A stretch of 64,000 bases of DNA from Methanolacinia petrolearia DSM 11571 (GCF_000147875.1 NC_014507.1:1550001-1614000); one strand, 5' to 3'; shown: positions 10,498-18,196, counted from the first letter of the stretch. Translations and numbers: made by a program. Notes: generated from the letters alone by a model not told the origin.

Positions 10498-11750
10498 GGA
10501 TTGTTTCCTCTGGTTATTGCATGGACATACTTCTCTGCACCTTCCAGGTCACCGGATTCGGCACAGCCTCTTATTGCTATAGTGGCGTCTGAAAACATCT
10601 TCTTTACCAGCACCTTGGATAAGTCTTCGATTACGCCCCTGGTCTTTTCATCGGCATCTTTGAGCCTCGATAGGGCCTTGTCCCTCTCGCGTATGCGTAT
10701 GGACTCGGCCCATGTATAGAGGTCGACGAGGATATCGTCGGCGGAGGTGCGGTTGAGCATCGAGACAAAAGAGATGAGATCCAGCGAGATCATTTTTTCT
10801 GCGGCTTCCGCCTGTTTTTTACGGATGCCCATGTTCTTCTCGCTGACGCTCCTGAGATCGTCGATGGTGAAAACCTTCACCCTGTCGATGTTCGCGATCT
10901 CTTCCTCTACGTCGCGGGGCTGGGCGATGTCGATGAGTATCAGCGGGCGCTCCTTTTCGTCGAGCGGCCAGCGGCGGCTTTCAAGCGCCTCCCTGAGTTC
11001 ACTTGCATGGATTACGGCATGAGGGGCACCGGTGCACGAGATCACGACGTCGGATAAGGAGATGTAGCGGTAGAGATCGTCCATCTTCACCGCTTTTCCG
11101 CCGATCTTGTCTGCAAGGTCGACGGCCGTCTCGTATGTCCTGTTCGTGACATAGATGGCCTTTAGGTTCTTCGCCGCAATTGCCTGTGCGACAAGTTTTC
11201 CCATCTCGCCGACGCCGACGACAAGGATGTGCCGGTCTTCGAGCGTTCCGAGAAGATCTTCGGCGAGGGTTACGGCCGCGGACCCGATGGATACTGCGCC
11301 GCTGTTGATCTTCGTCCTGTTCCGGACTTCTATGCCGGTGTGGATCGCCCTGTTGATGCACATGTCGAGGACGCGGTCGCAGTGCCCGGTCTCCTGGGAG
11401 AGGATCAGGGCCGTTTTGAGCTGGCCGAGGATCTGGTCCTCGCCGATTATCATCGACTCCATCCCGGATGCGAGTCTCAAAAGATGATCGAGGACGTCTT
11501 CTCCTTCGAGCATCCTGTAGCCGGATCGTCCCTTGTCTTTGAGGAAGCGATCGAGTGTTGCACCGTCGCCGTGCACGAATATCTCGATCCTGTTGCATGT
11601 CTGGAGCAAAACGATGCCTTTGAAGAGCTCTCCGGCCTCGTCCATGAACTCCTTCTCGTCGGGGAAACGGAAGTCCTCGAGTGCCGGGATGTCCGCCTCC
11701 CTGTGCGAGATGCCGGCGCATGCAACGGGAATAAAAAGGCTGTTTTTCAT
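10467..11750 (-). CDS. hemA: Glutamyl-tRNA reductase
   Basis: A 427-residue NADPH-dependent enzyme that reduces glutamyl-tRNA to glutamate-1-semialdehyde, the first committed step. The catalytic cysteine lies in LLQTCNRIEIF (about residue 52). ESMIIGEDQILGQLK, the Rossmann segment LVVGVGEMGKLVA and VISCTGAPHAV follow in the usual order, and a helical dimerisation domain closes the protein. The gene overlaps the upstream precorrin-2 dehydrogenase gene by 4 bases (ATGA). This step is normally the controlled one, but no regulatory site is visible inside the operon. Confidence 0.97.
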   Translation of the reverse strand: MKNSLFIPVACAGISHREADIPALEDFRFPDEKEFMDEAGELFKGIVLLQTCNRIEIFVHGDGATLDRFLKDKGRSGYRMLEGEDVLDHLLRLASGMESMIIGEDQILGQLKTALILSQETGHCDRVLDMCINRAIHTGIEVRNRTKINSGAVSIGSAAVTLAEDLLGTLEDRHILVVGVGEMGKLVAQAIAAKNLKAIYVTNRTYETAVDLADKIGGKAVKMDDLYRYISLSDVVISCTGAPHAVIHASELREALESRRWPLDEKERPLILIDIAQPRDVEEEIANIDRVKVFTIDDLRSVSEKNMGIRKKQAEAAEKMISLDLISFVSMLNRTSADDILVDLYTWAESIRIRERDKALSRLKDADEKTRGVIEDLSKVLVKKMFSDATIAIRGCAESGDLEGAEKYVHAITRGNNPCIRKDDSED

Positions 11751-12367
11751 CTGAGATATTTCCTGGTTATATATTCAACCGCAGCTCTTTTGTCAGTTTC
11801 GAGATGGCCCCAGACGGTCTCGTCTTCGAGTATCTCCCTGAGTATCCGGTTCCTCTCGTCCTGGTCGGGGATTTCATTTTTGAGCGTCTCCCTGAACTCC
11901 GACTGGAGTTCGATCATATCGTCGATGCCGCGACATTCCTTCTCCAGCAGGTGACGGATGTAGCGCGGGATCGCGGGGCTCTTTCCTTCGGTGGAGATGG
12001 CGATCATGTAGTTCTTCCCCCTGACGACAGAGGGGATCATGATGTCGCCCGGATCACCGTCGGCGTTGTTGAACGGGATTCCCCTCTCCCGGCAGACTTC
12101 CCCGATGACGTTGTTCAGTTTTTTGTCGGAGGTCGCCGCGACTACCAGCGCCGAGCCTTTGATGAAATCCGCGATCGATTCCCTCCCGGCGCAGACCTCT
12201 TTCGTGATGCAGGTTACGCCGAGCTTTATGATCTCCTCGTCGATGCTCCGGCCGATGACGGTCACGGCTGCTTCAGGGTGGAAAAAAGAGGCTTTCCTGA
12301 ACGCAACGCGCCCGCCGCCGAAGATTGTGACACTCTTTCCCGAAAGATCATGGATAAGAGGAATCAT
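11747..12367 (-). CDS. Precorrin-2 dehydrogenase / sirohydrochlorin ferrochelatase-like protein
   Basis: A 206-residue NAD-dependent enzyme of the CysG N-terminal / Met8p type. It has the Rossmann loop V-T-I-F-G-G-G-R-V-A-F-R-K (residues about 13-25), a second strand AAVTVIGRS, VVAATSDKKLN and the IPFNNADGDPGDIMIPSV segment typical of the family. It oxidises precorrin-2 to sirohydrochlorin; whether it also inserts iron is not decidable here. First gene of the operon, with the product feeding siroheme, F430 and cobamide branches. Confidence 0.93.
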   Translation of the reverse strand: MIPLIHDLSGKSVTIFGGGRVAFRKASFFHPEAAVTVIGRSIDEEIIKLGVTCITKEVCAGRESIADFIKGSALVVAATSDKKLNNVIGEVCRERGIPFNNADGDPGDIMIPSVVRGKNYMIAISTEGKSPAIPRYIRHLLEKECRGIDDMIELQSEFRETLKNEIPDQDERNRILREILEDETVWGHLETDKRAAVEYITRKYLR

Positions 12368-12387
12368 TGTTTTTAAAAGTAGGTCGT

Positions 12388-12404
12388 AGTTTTATAAAAC
12401 TTTA
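12388..12404 (-). promoter_or_regulatory. TATA-type promoter of the tetrapyrrole operon
   Basis: The minus strand carries a near-palindromic GTTTTATAAAAC (about 12389-12400) roughly 22-33 bases upstream of the first ATG (12367). That spacing predicts a transcript beginning at or very near the start codon, so a short-leader or leaderless mRNA. Confidence 0.5.
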
Positions 12405-12632
12405 TCAGAAAAACCAGTTGCTTTTGTAACACCGAACTTTCACATCGTTTTAGCTGGACAGCGCTTCGGACCCGGACGGGGGAAAAGATTAATATCAAAA
12501 TTAATATCAAATATCGACCCGATTCAAAAAAAGGCTGAAGGGCTGAAGGATTTCGATATGTTTATATTGATTCAGCAGTAATATTGTAGAGCACCACAGA
12601 AGGGATGTCTGAAGATGTCTTCTGTCTGTAAT

Positions 12633-12704
12633 GCGTCGATAGTGTAGCGGTTATCACTAGGCGTTGCCAACGCCTAAACTCGGGTTCGATTCCCGGTCGA
12701 CGCA
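12633..12704 (+). tRNA. tRNA-Gly (anticodon GCC)
   Basis: A full cloverleaf is visible: acceptor GCGTCGA pairs with TCGACGC, the anticodon stem AGGCG/CGCCT encloses the loop TTGCCAA (anticodon GCC), and the T arm is CGGG-TTCGATT-CCCG. The discriminator base is A and CCA is not encoded. A TATA-like TTTATATTGA at 12561-12570 sits at a suitable distance. The 3' end is duplicated at 13550-13563 (see the island entry). Confidence 0.96.
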
Positions 12705-12706
12705 CT
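12693..12706 (+). repeat. Putative attachment site, tRNA copy
   Basis: Copy of the 14-base direct repeat inside the 3' end of tRNA-Gly. The partner is at 13550-13563. Repeat is seen directly; the attachment-site role is inferred. Confidence 0.6.
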
Positions 12707-12922
12707 CTTTCTTTAGAATTTTATGAAATATTTGAGAATATTTAAATTTTTTTCCCCTTTTACAACTCAATATTACCTGCCGGTTTTATAAGGATTAAAT
12801 TGTTATTTTTAACTCCTTCATCCGAATCATTGATTTTTCTGTCATTATATTATCTTTAGATTATCAAAAACTAATTTCATATCATCAAAAACTTTTTATA
12901 TTGAATACTAGTATTGTGGATT

Positions 12923-13312
12923 ATGCCACAAAATGATAAACCATCCATAATTTTTGGATCAGTGATTACCCAGTTGAAAGAAGAAGAAATAGAAGAAATA
13001 AAAGAAAAGAGCATCCCGGTATCCAGTGAGACCCTTATCAATTCTACAGTTCTTTATAACAGGATGTATCTACCCAAGGTTGAGTTCTATAAAAAAGCTG
13101 AGGATTTATCTGAAAAAGCTTTAGATGATTCGTTAACCAAAATTGGGTACCTTAGTGAGAAATTAAACAAGCAATTTGAGGGAATGGTAAAAAAGCCCAA
13201 CAAAGTAGAAGTTTCATTTGGTTTAAAAGTAAGTGGAGGGATTGCATTATTCGTAGAAGCTACCGGTTCATGTGAATTTGCTGTAAAACTAACCTGGGAA
13301 TCCAAATCCTAA
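12923..13312 (+). CDS. Trypco1-like (trypsin-co-occurring domain 1) protein
   Basis: A 129-residue soluble protein. The C-terminal third (about residues 95-127: VEVSFGLKVSGG, then a Val-Glu-Ala stretch, then F-A-V-K-L-T-W-E) matches my recollection of the Trypco1/CU044_2847 family: a V-E-V-x-F-G-L-K-L start, a central A-x-V/F-A segment and a final V-x-L-T-W. The helical middle (E-K-A-L-D-D-S-L-T-K-I-G-Y-L-S-E-K-L) also fits. Trypco1 proteins are proposed partners of trypsin-like proteases in bacterial conflict systems; no protease gene is adjacent. ATG 12923 is preferred to a TTG at 12914. A TATA-like box lies at about 12890-12903. The family call is moderate. Confidence 0.6.
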   Translation: MPQNDKPSIIFGSVITQLKEEEIEEIKEKSIPVSSETLINSTVLYNRMYLPKVEFYKKAEDLSEKALDDSLTKIGYLSEKLNKQFEGMVKKPNKVEVSFGLKVSGGIALFVEATGSCEFAVKLTWESKS

Positions 13313-13549
13313 ATTATTAAAATTAAGAACTAAATTATAACAAAAGTATAGCTAAGGGTGTAGAAAATTATCTTTTGTGATTAATCAATAATTTTTAAAA
13401 TACCTATCCCAACAACCGGAAAATACGAAAACAGAGAACCTCATATAGGGAAAATTACCAAGGAAAATTAATAGTTAATAAAAGGGAATCCAATAACAAG
13501 AACGAGCAGAATCCATAAAATGACGGGAATCTAATTTAAGATTAAACCA

Positions 13550-13563
13550 CCGGTCGACGCACT
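13550..13563 (+). repeat. Putative attachment site, distal copy
   Basis: Second copy of the 14-base tRNA-Gly 3'-end sequence, not part of a tRNA gene. It marks the far edge of the putative integrated segment. Confidence 0.6.
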
Positions 13564-13619
13564 TTTCTTTTGCGTTTCAGTTGCATTATGTTTGCTCTTC
13601 TCATCACGTTCAATATCAC

Positions 13620-13740
13620 AAAATCAAAATTGCAAACTTTATCCCGTCTCCTGCGATACAACGAATATCAAACACTGGTGATGAGATGAGGGGAGATCTT
13701 TTTTTCATATTCGTTTTGCTGTGTCTGGTTGCTGCTTTCG
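13620..13740 (+). repeat. Leader plus signal-peptide cassette, copy 1
   Basis: About 120 bases upstream of and into the lipoprotein gene at 13686 are nearly the same as 14360-14480. They share the 21-base run from TTTATCCC to GATACAA, the CTGGTGATGAGATGA ribosome-site/start region, and the start of the signal peptide. After the lipobox the two proteins are unrelated. Confidence 0.75.
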
Positions 13741-14348
13741 TTATTGTTGTGGGATGCACGGGGGGCACCAGTACTGATATTGGAGAGGTAAAAAGTTTTG
13801 ATGATTATGGGATTGTGATTGACGGGAAGATCACCGATTCTGAATGGAATGCTCTTAAAGACTTCAGTTATGCAACACTTGATCAAATACAGAAAAATAA
13901 CTATAATGGAACTCTGTTTCCTATAATCGAAAAGAGCATAGTTGTAATCGGCAACGGTGATGGCAATGACATTCCGGATTTGTATTTTGCCGAGCAGGCA
14001 AATGCACAGTTTGTTCAGGATTTGAATAAAGTGGGGGTTATATTAAATGGCAGAATTTGTATTCGGGATACTGAAATTCTATATCCCTGCATTGCAATTG
14101 GCTATTCAGATAACCAGGTATTTATATACAAAGATTATAGTGAACATCAATTGTCAGATGTGCCCGATGAAAGAGACTTCTCCGATTCGATGTATTACAA
14201 ATCAAATTCTGATAATACAGTCTATGAAGGGATAATCTACGATATTGGAGATGATATTGAAACAATCTCGCGAGGAGGAAAATTAAAAATCATAACACTT
14301 GCAGTATCAACAAAAGATGTAGAGCTCTCCAAAATCTTACTTAAATAA
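13686..14348 (+). CDS. Predicted lipoprotein, function unknown
   Basis: A 220-residue protein starting with a lipoprotein signal (hydrophobic core, lipobox V-V-G-C at residue about 21). The mature part contains DYGIVIDGKITDSEWNAL, reminiscent of the start of carbohydrate-binding CBM9-like DOMON folds, where an I-DG-x-x-x-x-x-EW pattern is common; I hold this loosely. The ATG at 13686 sits behind GGTGATGAG and matches the start of the paralogous leader in the next gene. The frame is open 35 codons upstream, but that part is the shared leader. Located outside the membrane. Confidence 0.7.
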   Translation: MRGDLFFIFVLLCLVAAFVIVVGCTGGTSTDIGEVKSFDDYGIVIDGKITDSEWNALKDFSYATLDQIQKNNYNGTLFPIIEKSIVVIGNGDGNDIPDLYFAEQANAQFVQDLNKVGVILNGRICIRDTEILYPCIAIGYSDNQVFIYKDYSEHQLSDVPDERDFSDSMYYKSNSDNTVYEGIIYDIGDDIETISRGGKLKIITLAVSTKDVELSKILLK

Positions 14349-14359
14349 CTCTTTTTTTC

Positions 14360-14480
14360 AAAATCAGAATTACAAGCTTTATCCCGTCTCCTGCGATACA
14401 ATCTATATCAAATGCTGGTGATGAGATGAAGGGAGATCTTTTTTTCGTATTCGTTTTGCTATGTCTGGTTGCAGTTTTCC
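14360..14480 (+). repeat. Leader plus signal-peptide cassette, copy 2
   Basis: Second copy of the cassette described at 13620-13740, here in front of and into the glycoside hydrolase family 3 lipoprotein gene. Confidence 0.75.
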
Positions 14481-15625
14481 TGGCAGCCGGCTGTACCGGG
14501 AACTCGCAGTATAACGAACAGATTCAGGCTCCTGACGATCCTGTAACTTACGAATCGGCAGACGAGTGCATTGTTCCGGATGCGACACTGGATGAAAAGA
14601 TCGGCCAGATGATTCTGGTGGGCTTTCGTGGGTTTACGGCGGATAACGACTCACAGATTGCGGATGATATCAGAAACGGAAGAGTAGGAGGCGTTATCCT
14701 TTTCGATCGTGATGTCGCCCTGAACAGCAGCGAGAGAAATATAAAATCCCCTGAACAGGTTTTTTCGCTGAATGGCCAGCTCAAGGGCTATGCAGAAAAT
14801 ATCCCCCTCTTCATTTCAGTCGACCAGGAAGGCGGTAAGATCTGCCGTCTCAAGGAAAGTTACGGTTTCCCGGCGGTTCCCTCAGCCGAATACCTCGGCA
14901 GTATGGACAATGAGACTGTAACTCGTGATGCAGGAAGCATTCTTGCAGATACAGTGAAAGATGCCGGGTTCAACATGAATTTTGCTCCGGTTGTCGATCT
15001 GATGGTGAATCCGGATTCTCCGGCAATAGGAAAGCTTAACAGGAGCTTTTCAGAAGATCCGGTTGTCGTAGTCCGCAATGCCGGCTGGATTATTGATGAG
15101 CACCAGGAAGCCGGTATAATTACGGCGATAAAACATTTCCCCGGCCACGGGAGTGCGATGGCTGATTCCCATGCGGGTTTTACCGATGTGACGGATACAT
15201 GGAGCGAGGAGGAGCTTATACCTTATCAAATCCTGATAGATGAGGGTATTCCGGATATAGTGATGACCGCACACATCTATAACCGAAATCTTGATCCTGA
15301 TTATCCTGCGACTCTCTCGGAAAAAACAATTACAGGTGTCCTCAGGGACAGGCTGGGTTATGACGGCGTCGTAATTACCGATGCTATGGATATGGGTGCG
15401 ATTTCCGATAATTACGGTATTAAGGAAGCATTAAATCTTTCAATAAATGCCGGCTGCGATATTATTCTCTTTGCAAACAATATCGTCTATGATGAAAGGA
15501 TCGCAGAGAATGCGACAGGTCTGATTAAGGAGCTTGTACTTGATGGCGAGATCCCGGAGGAGAGGATTAACGAGTCATATGAAAGAATTATCCGGCTGAA
15601 GATGAAGTATTTGGGATGCGAATAG
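14426..15625 (+). CDS. Glycoside hydrolase family 3 lipoprotein (beta-N-acetylhexosaminidase-like)
   Basis: A 399-residue exported lipoprotein (lipobox A-A-G-C at about residue 22) with a single GH3 domain of NagZ type. It has KIGQMILVGFRG near residue 55, a SVDQEGG segment, KHFPGHGSAMADSH (about 236-249, the acid/base loop of NagZ-type enzymes) and VITDAMDMGAI with the nucleophile Asp (about 314-324). It should hydrolyse terminal N-acetylhexosamine or a similar sugar outside the cell. As a methanogen has no murein, the substrate is probably a surface glycan or glycoprotein; that is inference. Confidence 0.9.
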   Translation: MKGDLFFVFVLLCLVAVFLAAGCTGNSQYNEQIQAPDDPVTYESADECIVPDATLDEKIGQMILVGFRGFTADNDSQIADDIRNGRVGGVILFDRDVALNSSERNIKSPEQVFSLNGQLKGYAENIPLFISVDQEGGKICRLKESYGFPAVPSAEYLGSMDNETVTRDAGSILADTVKDAGFNMNFAPVVDLMVNPDSPAIGKLNRSFSEDPVVVVRNAGWIIDEHQEAGIITAIKHFPGHGSAMADSHAGFTDVTDTWSEEELIPYQILIDEGIPDIVMTAHIYNRNLDPDYPATLSEKTITGVLRDRLGYDGVVITDAMDMGAISDNYGIKEALNLSINAGCDIILFANNIVYDERIAENATGLIKELVLDGEIPEERINESYERIIRLKMKYLGCE

Positions 15626-15662
15626 TATGGTTTTTGACTCCTTACTATCTCATGTCTTTCTT

Positions 15663-15778
15663 TGGCGACCCCGGGCACCACCGGCCGGAGACCGGTGGAC
15701 GGCCCCTACCCAGGGGCCTTGCCTTAAGATAGCCATCACATGGCACGCCCAGGGGACCGGTGAAGGTCCCCCTGGCTG
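15663..15778 (+). repeat. Triple-hairpin GC-rich repeat, copy 1
   Basis: This intergenic element aligns end to end, in reverse complement, with 20371-20486. It contains three successive hairpins: CCACCGG/CCGGTGG, GGCCCCT/AGGGGCC and CCAGGGGACC/GGTCCCCCTGG. The stems are preserved with compensatory changes between the two copies. It lies in the space between the GH3 gene and hicB, which otherwise holds nothing recognisable. Confidence 0.75.
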
Positions 15779-15939
15779 TTTAATTTAGTTTTGTTTGGAA
15801 ATCCCACTTGAGATTTTTATGATTTCTTATCCTGGTTCCAATAAAATTTGCGAAAAAATCTAATAAATTCTCTAATTACCCAGGGAATTTTTATGATACA
15901 GTGAAAGATATTATTACAGATAACCGGAGATTAAAAATT

Positions 15940-16161
15940 ATGCGAAGACAACTGACTGCCATAATTGAGAAAGAAGACGATGGCTATGTTTCATTCTGTC
16001 CGGAATATGATATTGCAAGCCAGGGCGATACAGTCGAAGAAGCTCACAAAAATCTTCAGGAAGCCTTAGAGCTCTTTTTTGAGACTGCATCGCCACAGGA
16101 GATCCAATCCCGGTATCACGGAGAAATTTATATTACAAGGATGGATGTAGCCTTTGGCTAA
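15940..16161 (+). CDS. HicB-family antitoxin, orphan
   Basis: A 73-residue protein with the partial RNase H fold of HicB antitoxins: RQLTAIIEKEDDGYVSFCPEYDIASQGDTVEEAHKNLQEALELFF. A GGAG lies 12 bases upstream of ATG 15940; an upstream in-frame GTG (15901) is less likely. There is no C-terminal DNA-binding extension. The expected HicA toxin is present only as a 20-codon stump that overlaps its end, so this is an orphan antitoxin. It may still neutralise HicA toxins made elsewhere. Confidence 0.85.
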   Translation: MRRQLTAIIEKEDDGYVSFCPEYDIASQGDTVEEAHKNLQEALELFFETASPQEIQSRYHGEIYITRMDVAFG

Positions 16162-16216
16162 ACTTCGCAATGCAGAAACAAATTTCGGATTCAACATTTT
16201 CATCATTCTGTACTAG
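16154..16216 (+). pseudogene. hicA toxin remnant
   Basis: Overlapping the hicB stop codon by 8 bases, a TTG-started frame encodes (M)AKLRN, the canonical first residues of HicA. It then departs into unrelated sequence and stops after 20 codons. Position, overlap and the N-terminal match show a hicA gene truncated just after its start, replaced by the neighbouring minus-strand gene, whose last bases overlap it. Confidence 0.7.
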
Positions 16217-17000
16217 CAACACTCAATTGTGGAATCTGTTCACTGAAGATTTTCTCAATTCTTGAAATATTATCAGGAAGACTTGAGAAAGATCTATCGC
16301 AAACGTCTGTTAATCTGGCTACAGATTTTCTATTGTTACTCTCCTGCTTTTCATATATTCCAATTGAATAGAACTTTATTTTCATCTTTTCATGCCAGAG
16401 TATTGTTATTGTGGCATCGTCTATTTTTTTATCAGAATTTAAGGCAAATATGAAGATGGGGACACTTCCTCCATCTATTCTATAATCAACTGGATATTTA
16501 GCGTCAGTATCCAAAGTTGGATGGTGCCAGTTGTAACTTATTGATTCTTTAGGAATAAATCCTTGAATAGTTTCCTTTAAATCCTCAATAAAGGTCGTTT
16601 TAACGCGATCTCTTGATAAAAAGGATGTATCATATATTTTTGAGATTGCTTGGATCAGGTTAAATAGAGAATGACCATATTCTTCATCTGGTATTTCAAC
16701 ATATAATTCGCCATCATCCTCATTGACACTGAATTCTTCTTTAGCAGAATTTACAATGTCAAACCTTGTTCCTTCAGATAATGCCTCCATATCCAACTTG
16801 TATGATAAATGCATGAATGTATGGCCTTCATCCGATAATACCCACCGGCTTTGTTTCTTTTTAAGAATTATCAGATATCTGTCACCATCATTGAACCTAA
16901 ATGGAGTAAATACATGAAATCTATTGAGTCCTTCTTCTACGATCCTAATATCTGAACAGACTACTGATTTAAAGGATTTCAATATTTGTTCTTCAGTCAT
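16203..17000 (-). CDS. DUF1828/DUF1829-like protein
   Basis: A 265-residue protein. The N-terminal half (about 25-75) has FRFNDGDRYLIIL, a basic patch, then W-V-L-S-D-E-G-H-T-F-M-H-L. That is the D-G-x-x-I / L-S-D-x-G-x-T pattern I associate with DUF1828, and the rest fits the paired DUF1829 region. The function of this family is not established; it occurs in phage-like and plasmid contexts. It starts 8 bases inside the end of the upstream gene, so the two are an operon. Base composition is AT-rich relative to core genes, consistent with acquisition. Confidence 0.65.
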   Translation of the reverse strand: MTEEQILKSFKSVVCSDIRIVEEGLNRFHVFTPFRFNDGDRYLIILKKKQSRWVLSDEGHTFMHLSYKLDMEALSEGTRFDIVNSAKEEFSVNEDDGELYVEIPDEEYGHSLFNLIQAISKIYDTSFLSRDRVKTTFIEDLKETIQGFIPKESISYNWHHPTLDTDAKYPVDYRIDGGSVPIFIFALNSDKKIDDATITILWHEKMKIKFYSIGIYEKQESNNRKSVARLTDVCDRSFSSLPDNISRIEKIFSEQIPQLSVASTE

Positions 17001-17481
17001 ATTTCACTCCTATAAGTGAGGAATTTCCTATTTTCTCACAATTGCAATCATTTAAAAGACAATGAAGTGCGTCAATATAGTTTGCATATCTATCTGTTTC
17101 AATAGCATATCCTTCTTCCTTAAACCCTTCTTCCTGATATTTCTGAGTAGCATAATGGATATGATAATTATAAAAAATCTCTCTCTCAATACGGTTTTCA
17201 TGCTCATGACTTTTCCCATTATATCTTCTCAGAATAAATTCTGAATAATTTTCAGGTTTTTTATATGTCAATATCCATGAGAAATCTAATTTATTAATTT
17301 TTGAAATTCTCAATATCAGCCCGAATTTATTACCTTTTTCACCGTTTAACTCAAATGACAATTCTTTATGGCCACGTTTTATTCTGTATTTTGGTTCATC
17401 CTCGACAATATCAAAAATATCATCAGGAAGAAACTTTTTTTCAAAAATTAAACTTTCAATCTCATTATCATTTATTATCAT
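16993..17481 (-). CDS. DUF6978-like partner of the DUF1828 gene
   Basis: A 162-residue soluble protein. The Met at 17481 is chosen because GGGGGT lies directly upstream; the frame is open to 17538. Visible features are F-G-L-I-L-R-I-S-K near residue 70, Y-K-K-P-E-N-Y, L-R-R-Y-N-G-K-S-H-E-H-E-N, an N-Y-H-I-H motif and Y-A-I-E-T-D-R-Y-A-N near the end. This His-rich pattern fits what I recall of DUF6978, a family found next to DUF1828 genes. No biochemical role is known to me. The two-gene operon has the look of a toxin-antitoxin or defence pair, which is inference. Confidence 0.55.
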   Translation of the reverse strand: MIINDNEIESLIFEKKFLPDDIFDIVEDEPKYRIKRGHKELSFELNGEKGNKFGLILRISKINKLDFSWILTYKKPENYSEFILRRYNGKSHEHENRIEREIFYNYHIHYATQKYQEEGFKEEGYAIETDRYANYIDALHCLLNDCNCEKIGNSSLIGVKYD

Positions 17482-17714
17482 CAATACCCCCATTCTTAAA
17501 TTACAAAAATCAGTCTTTCTTCTCAGCAATCTTTTCAATAATCTTTCTCAACCAACCATAGTTCTCAGAAAGTCCGCAAACACAGAGACAATTCCTCAAA
17601 ACATATATTCATAGTGTCTGTAATTTTAATTAGCAAACCGAAATAGAAATATTTTCCTGTTCAACAAAAAAAATCCAAAACCCATGAATCCTCATAATCC
17701 AAAAAATATCCATA

Positions 17715-17994
17715 ATGAATCCCGTCCTCATCATTTTAGGAATATACATCCTCCTAAACATAATCCCCTCTCTACCTTCGCACTCGAAAGCAAAAGGCCG
17801 CAAAAGGAAAATGGCGGATGCCTGAAAAGAAACTTCTGCTTCTCTCTTTCCTCGGGCCATTCGGGGGAGCCTTCGGGATGAAGATTTTCCGGCACAAAAC
17901 GATGAAGCTGAAGTTCAAGCTGGTCTATGTTTTTCTGGTTCTGCATGTCGTTGTGATTTGTGGTCTAGTGATGATGATTACGAGGATGATTTGA
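17715..17994 (+). pseudogene. DUF1294 membrane protein, frameshifted copy
   Basis: Third, dead copy of the DUF1294 genes at 23363 and 27531. It aligns from the ATG through to the stop. Between the first helix and the K-G-K-W-R-T-P-E-K segment it is 2 bases shorter than the intact copies, so the opening frame ends at a TGA near 17835. The downstream part (E-K-K-L-L-L-L-S-F-L-G-P-F-G-G-A-F-G, H-K-T-M-K-L-K-F-K) is still readable in another frame. About 45 bases of upstream sequence (AAAATCCAAAACCCAT) are also shared with the 23.3 kb copy. Confidence 0.85.
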
Positions 17995-18015
17995 GAATCT
18001 GCTTTAAGAATATAA

Positions 18016-18120
18016 GGGCATAAGCCCCTAACAGGGCAACCAGGAGCGCAAATTTCTGCGAAATTTACGCTATTGTGATAGCCCGGTCTGGACGCTACCC
18101 TTTCGGGTAGCCTCGACCGG
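18016..18120 (+). repeat. Structured intergenic repeat, copy 1 (partner at 47172)
   Basis: A 105-base element with hairpin GGGC-ATAA-GCCC, a GCG-AAATTT / AAATTT-CGC stem, and a nested hairpin CGGTC...GCTACCC-TTTC-GGGTAGC...GACCG. The element at 47172-47287 has the same order of stems with matched base changes (ACTACCC/GGGTAGT, CGGCC/GGCCG). It fills the intergenic space 17995-18196. Confidence 0.75.
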
Positions 18121-18196
18121 AAATATTTCTGGAAGGTAGTCGGAGGAAGAATATTTTCTTTTGTGATAAACAAAAAAATAATTTAATGAATATTCT

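Larger units (their letters stand above)
12693..13563. mobile_element. Mini-island bounded by tRNA-Gly 3'-end direct repeats
   Basis: The 14-base sequence CCGGTCGACGCACT, which ends the tRNA-Gly gene (12693-12706), recurs in the same orientation at 13550-13563; similar T-rich bases follow each copy. This is the footprint of site-specific integration into a tRNA 3' end. The 0.86 kb between is AT-rich, unlike the GC-richer operon before it. It contains one recognisable gene (12923-13312, Trypco1-like) and no integrase. It looks like a remnant or a non-autonomous cassette. The stretch 13313-13549 is AT-rich with no gene I can support. Confidence 0.65.

Noticed and set aside
13380-13549. Possible second tRNA near the distal 14-base repeat
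   Set aside because: Only the acceptor 3' strand is present; no anticodon arm or T arm precedes it.
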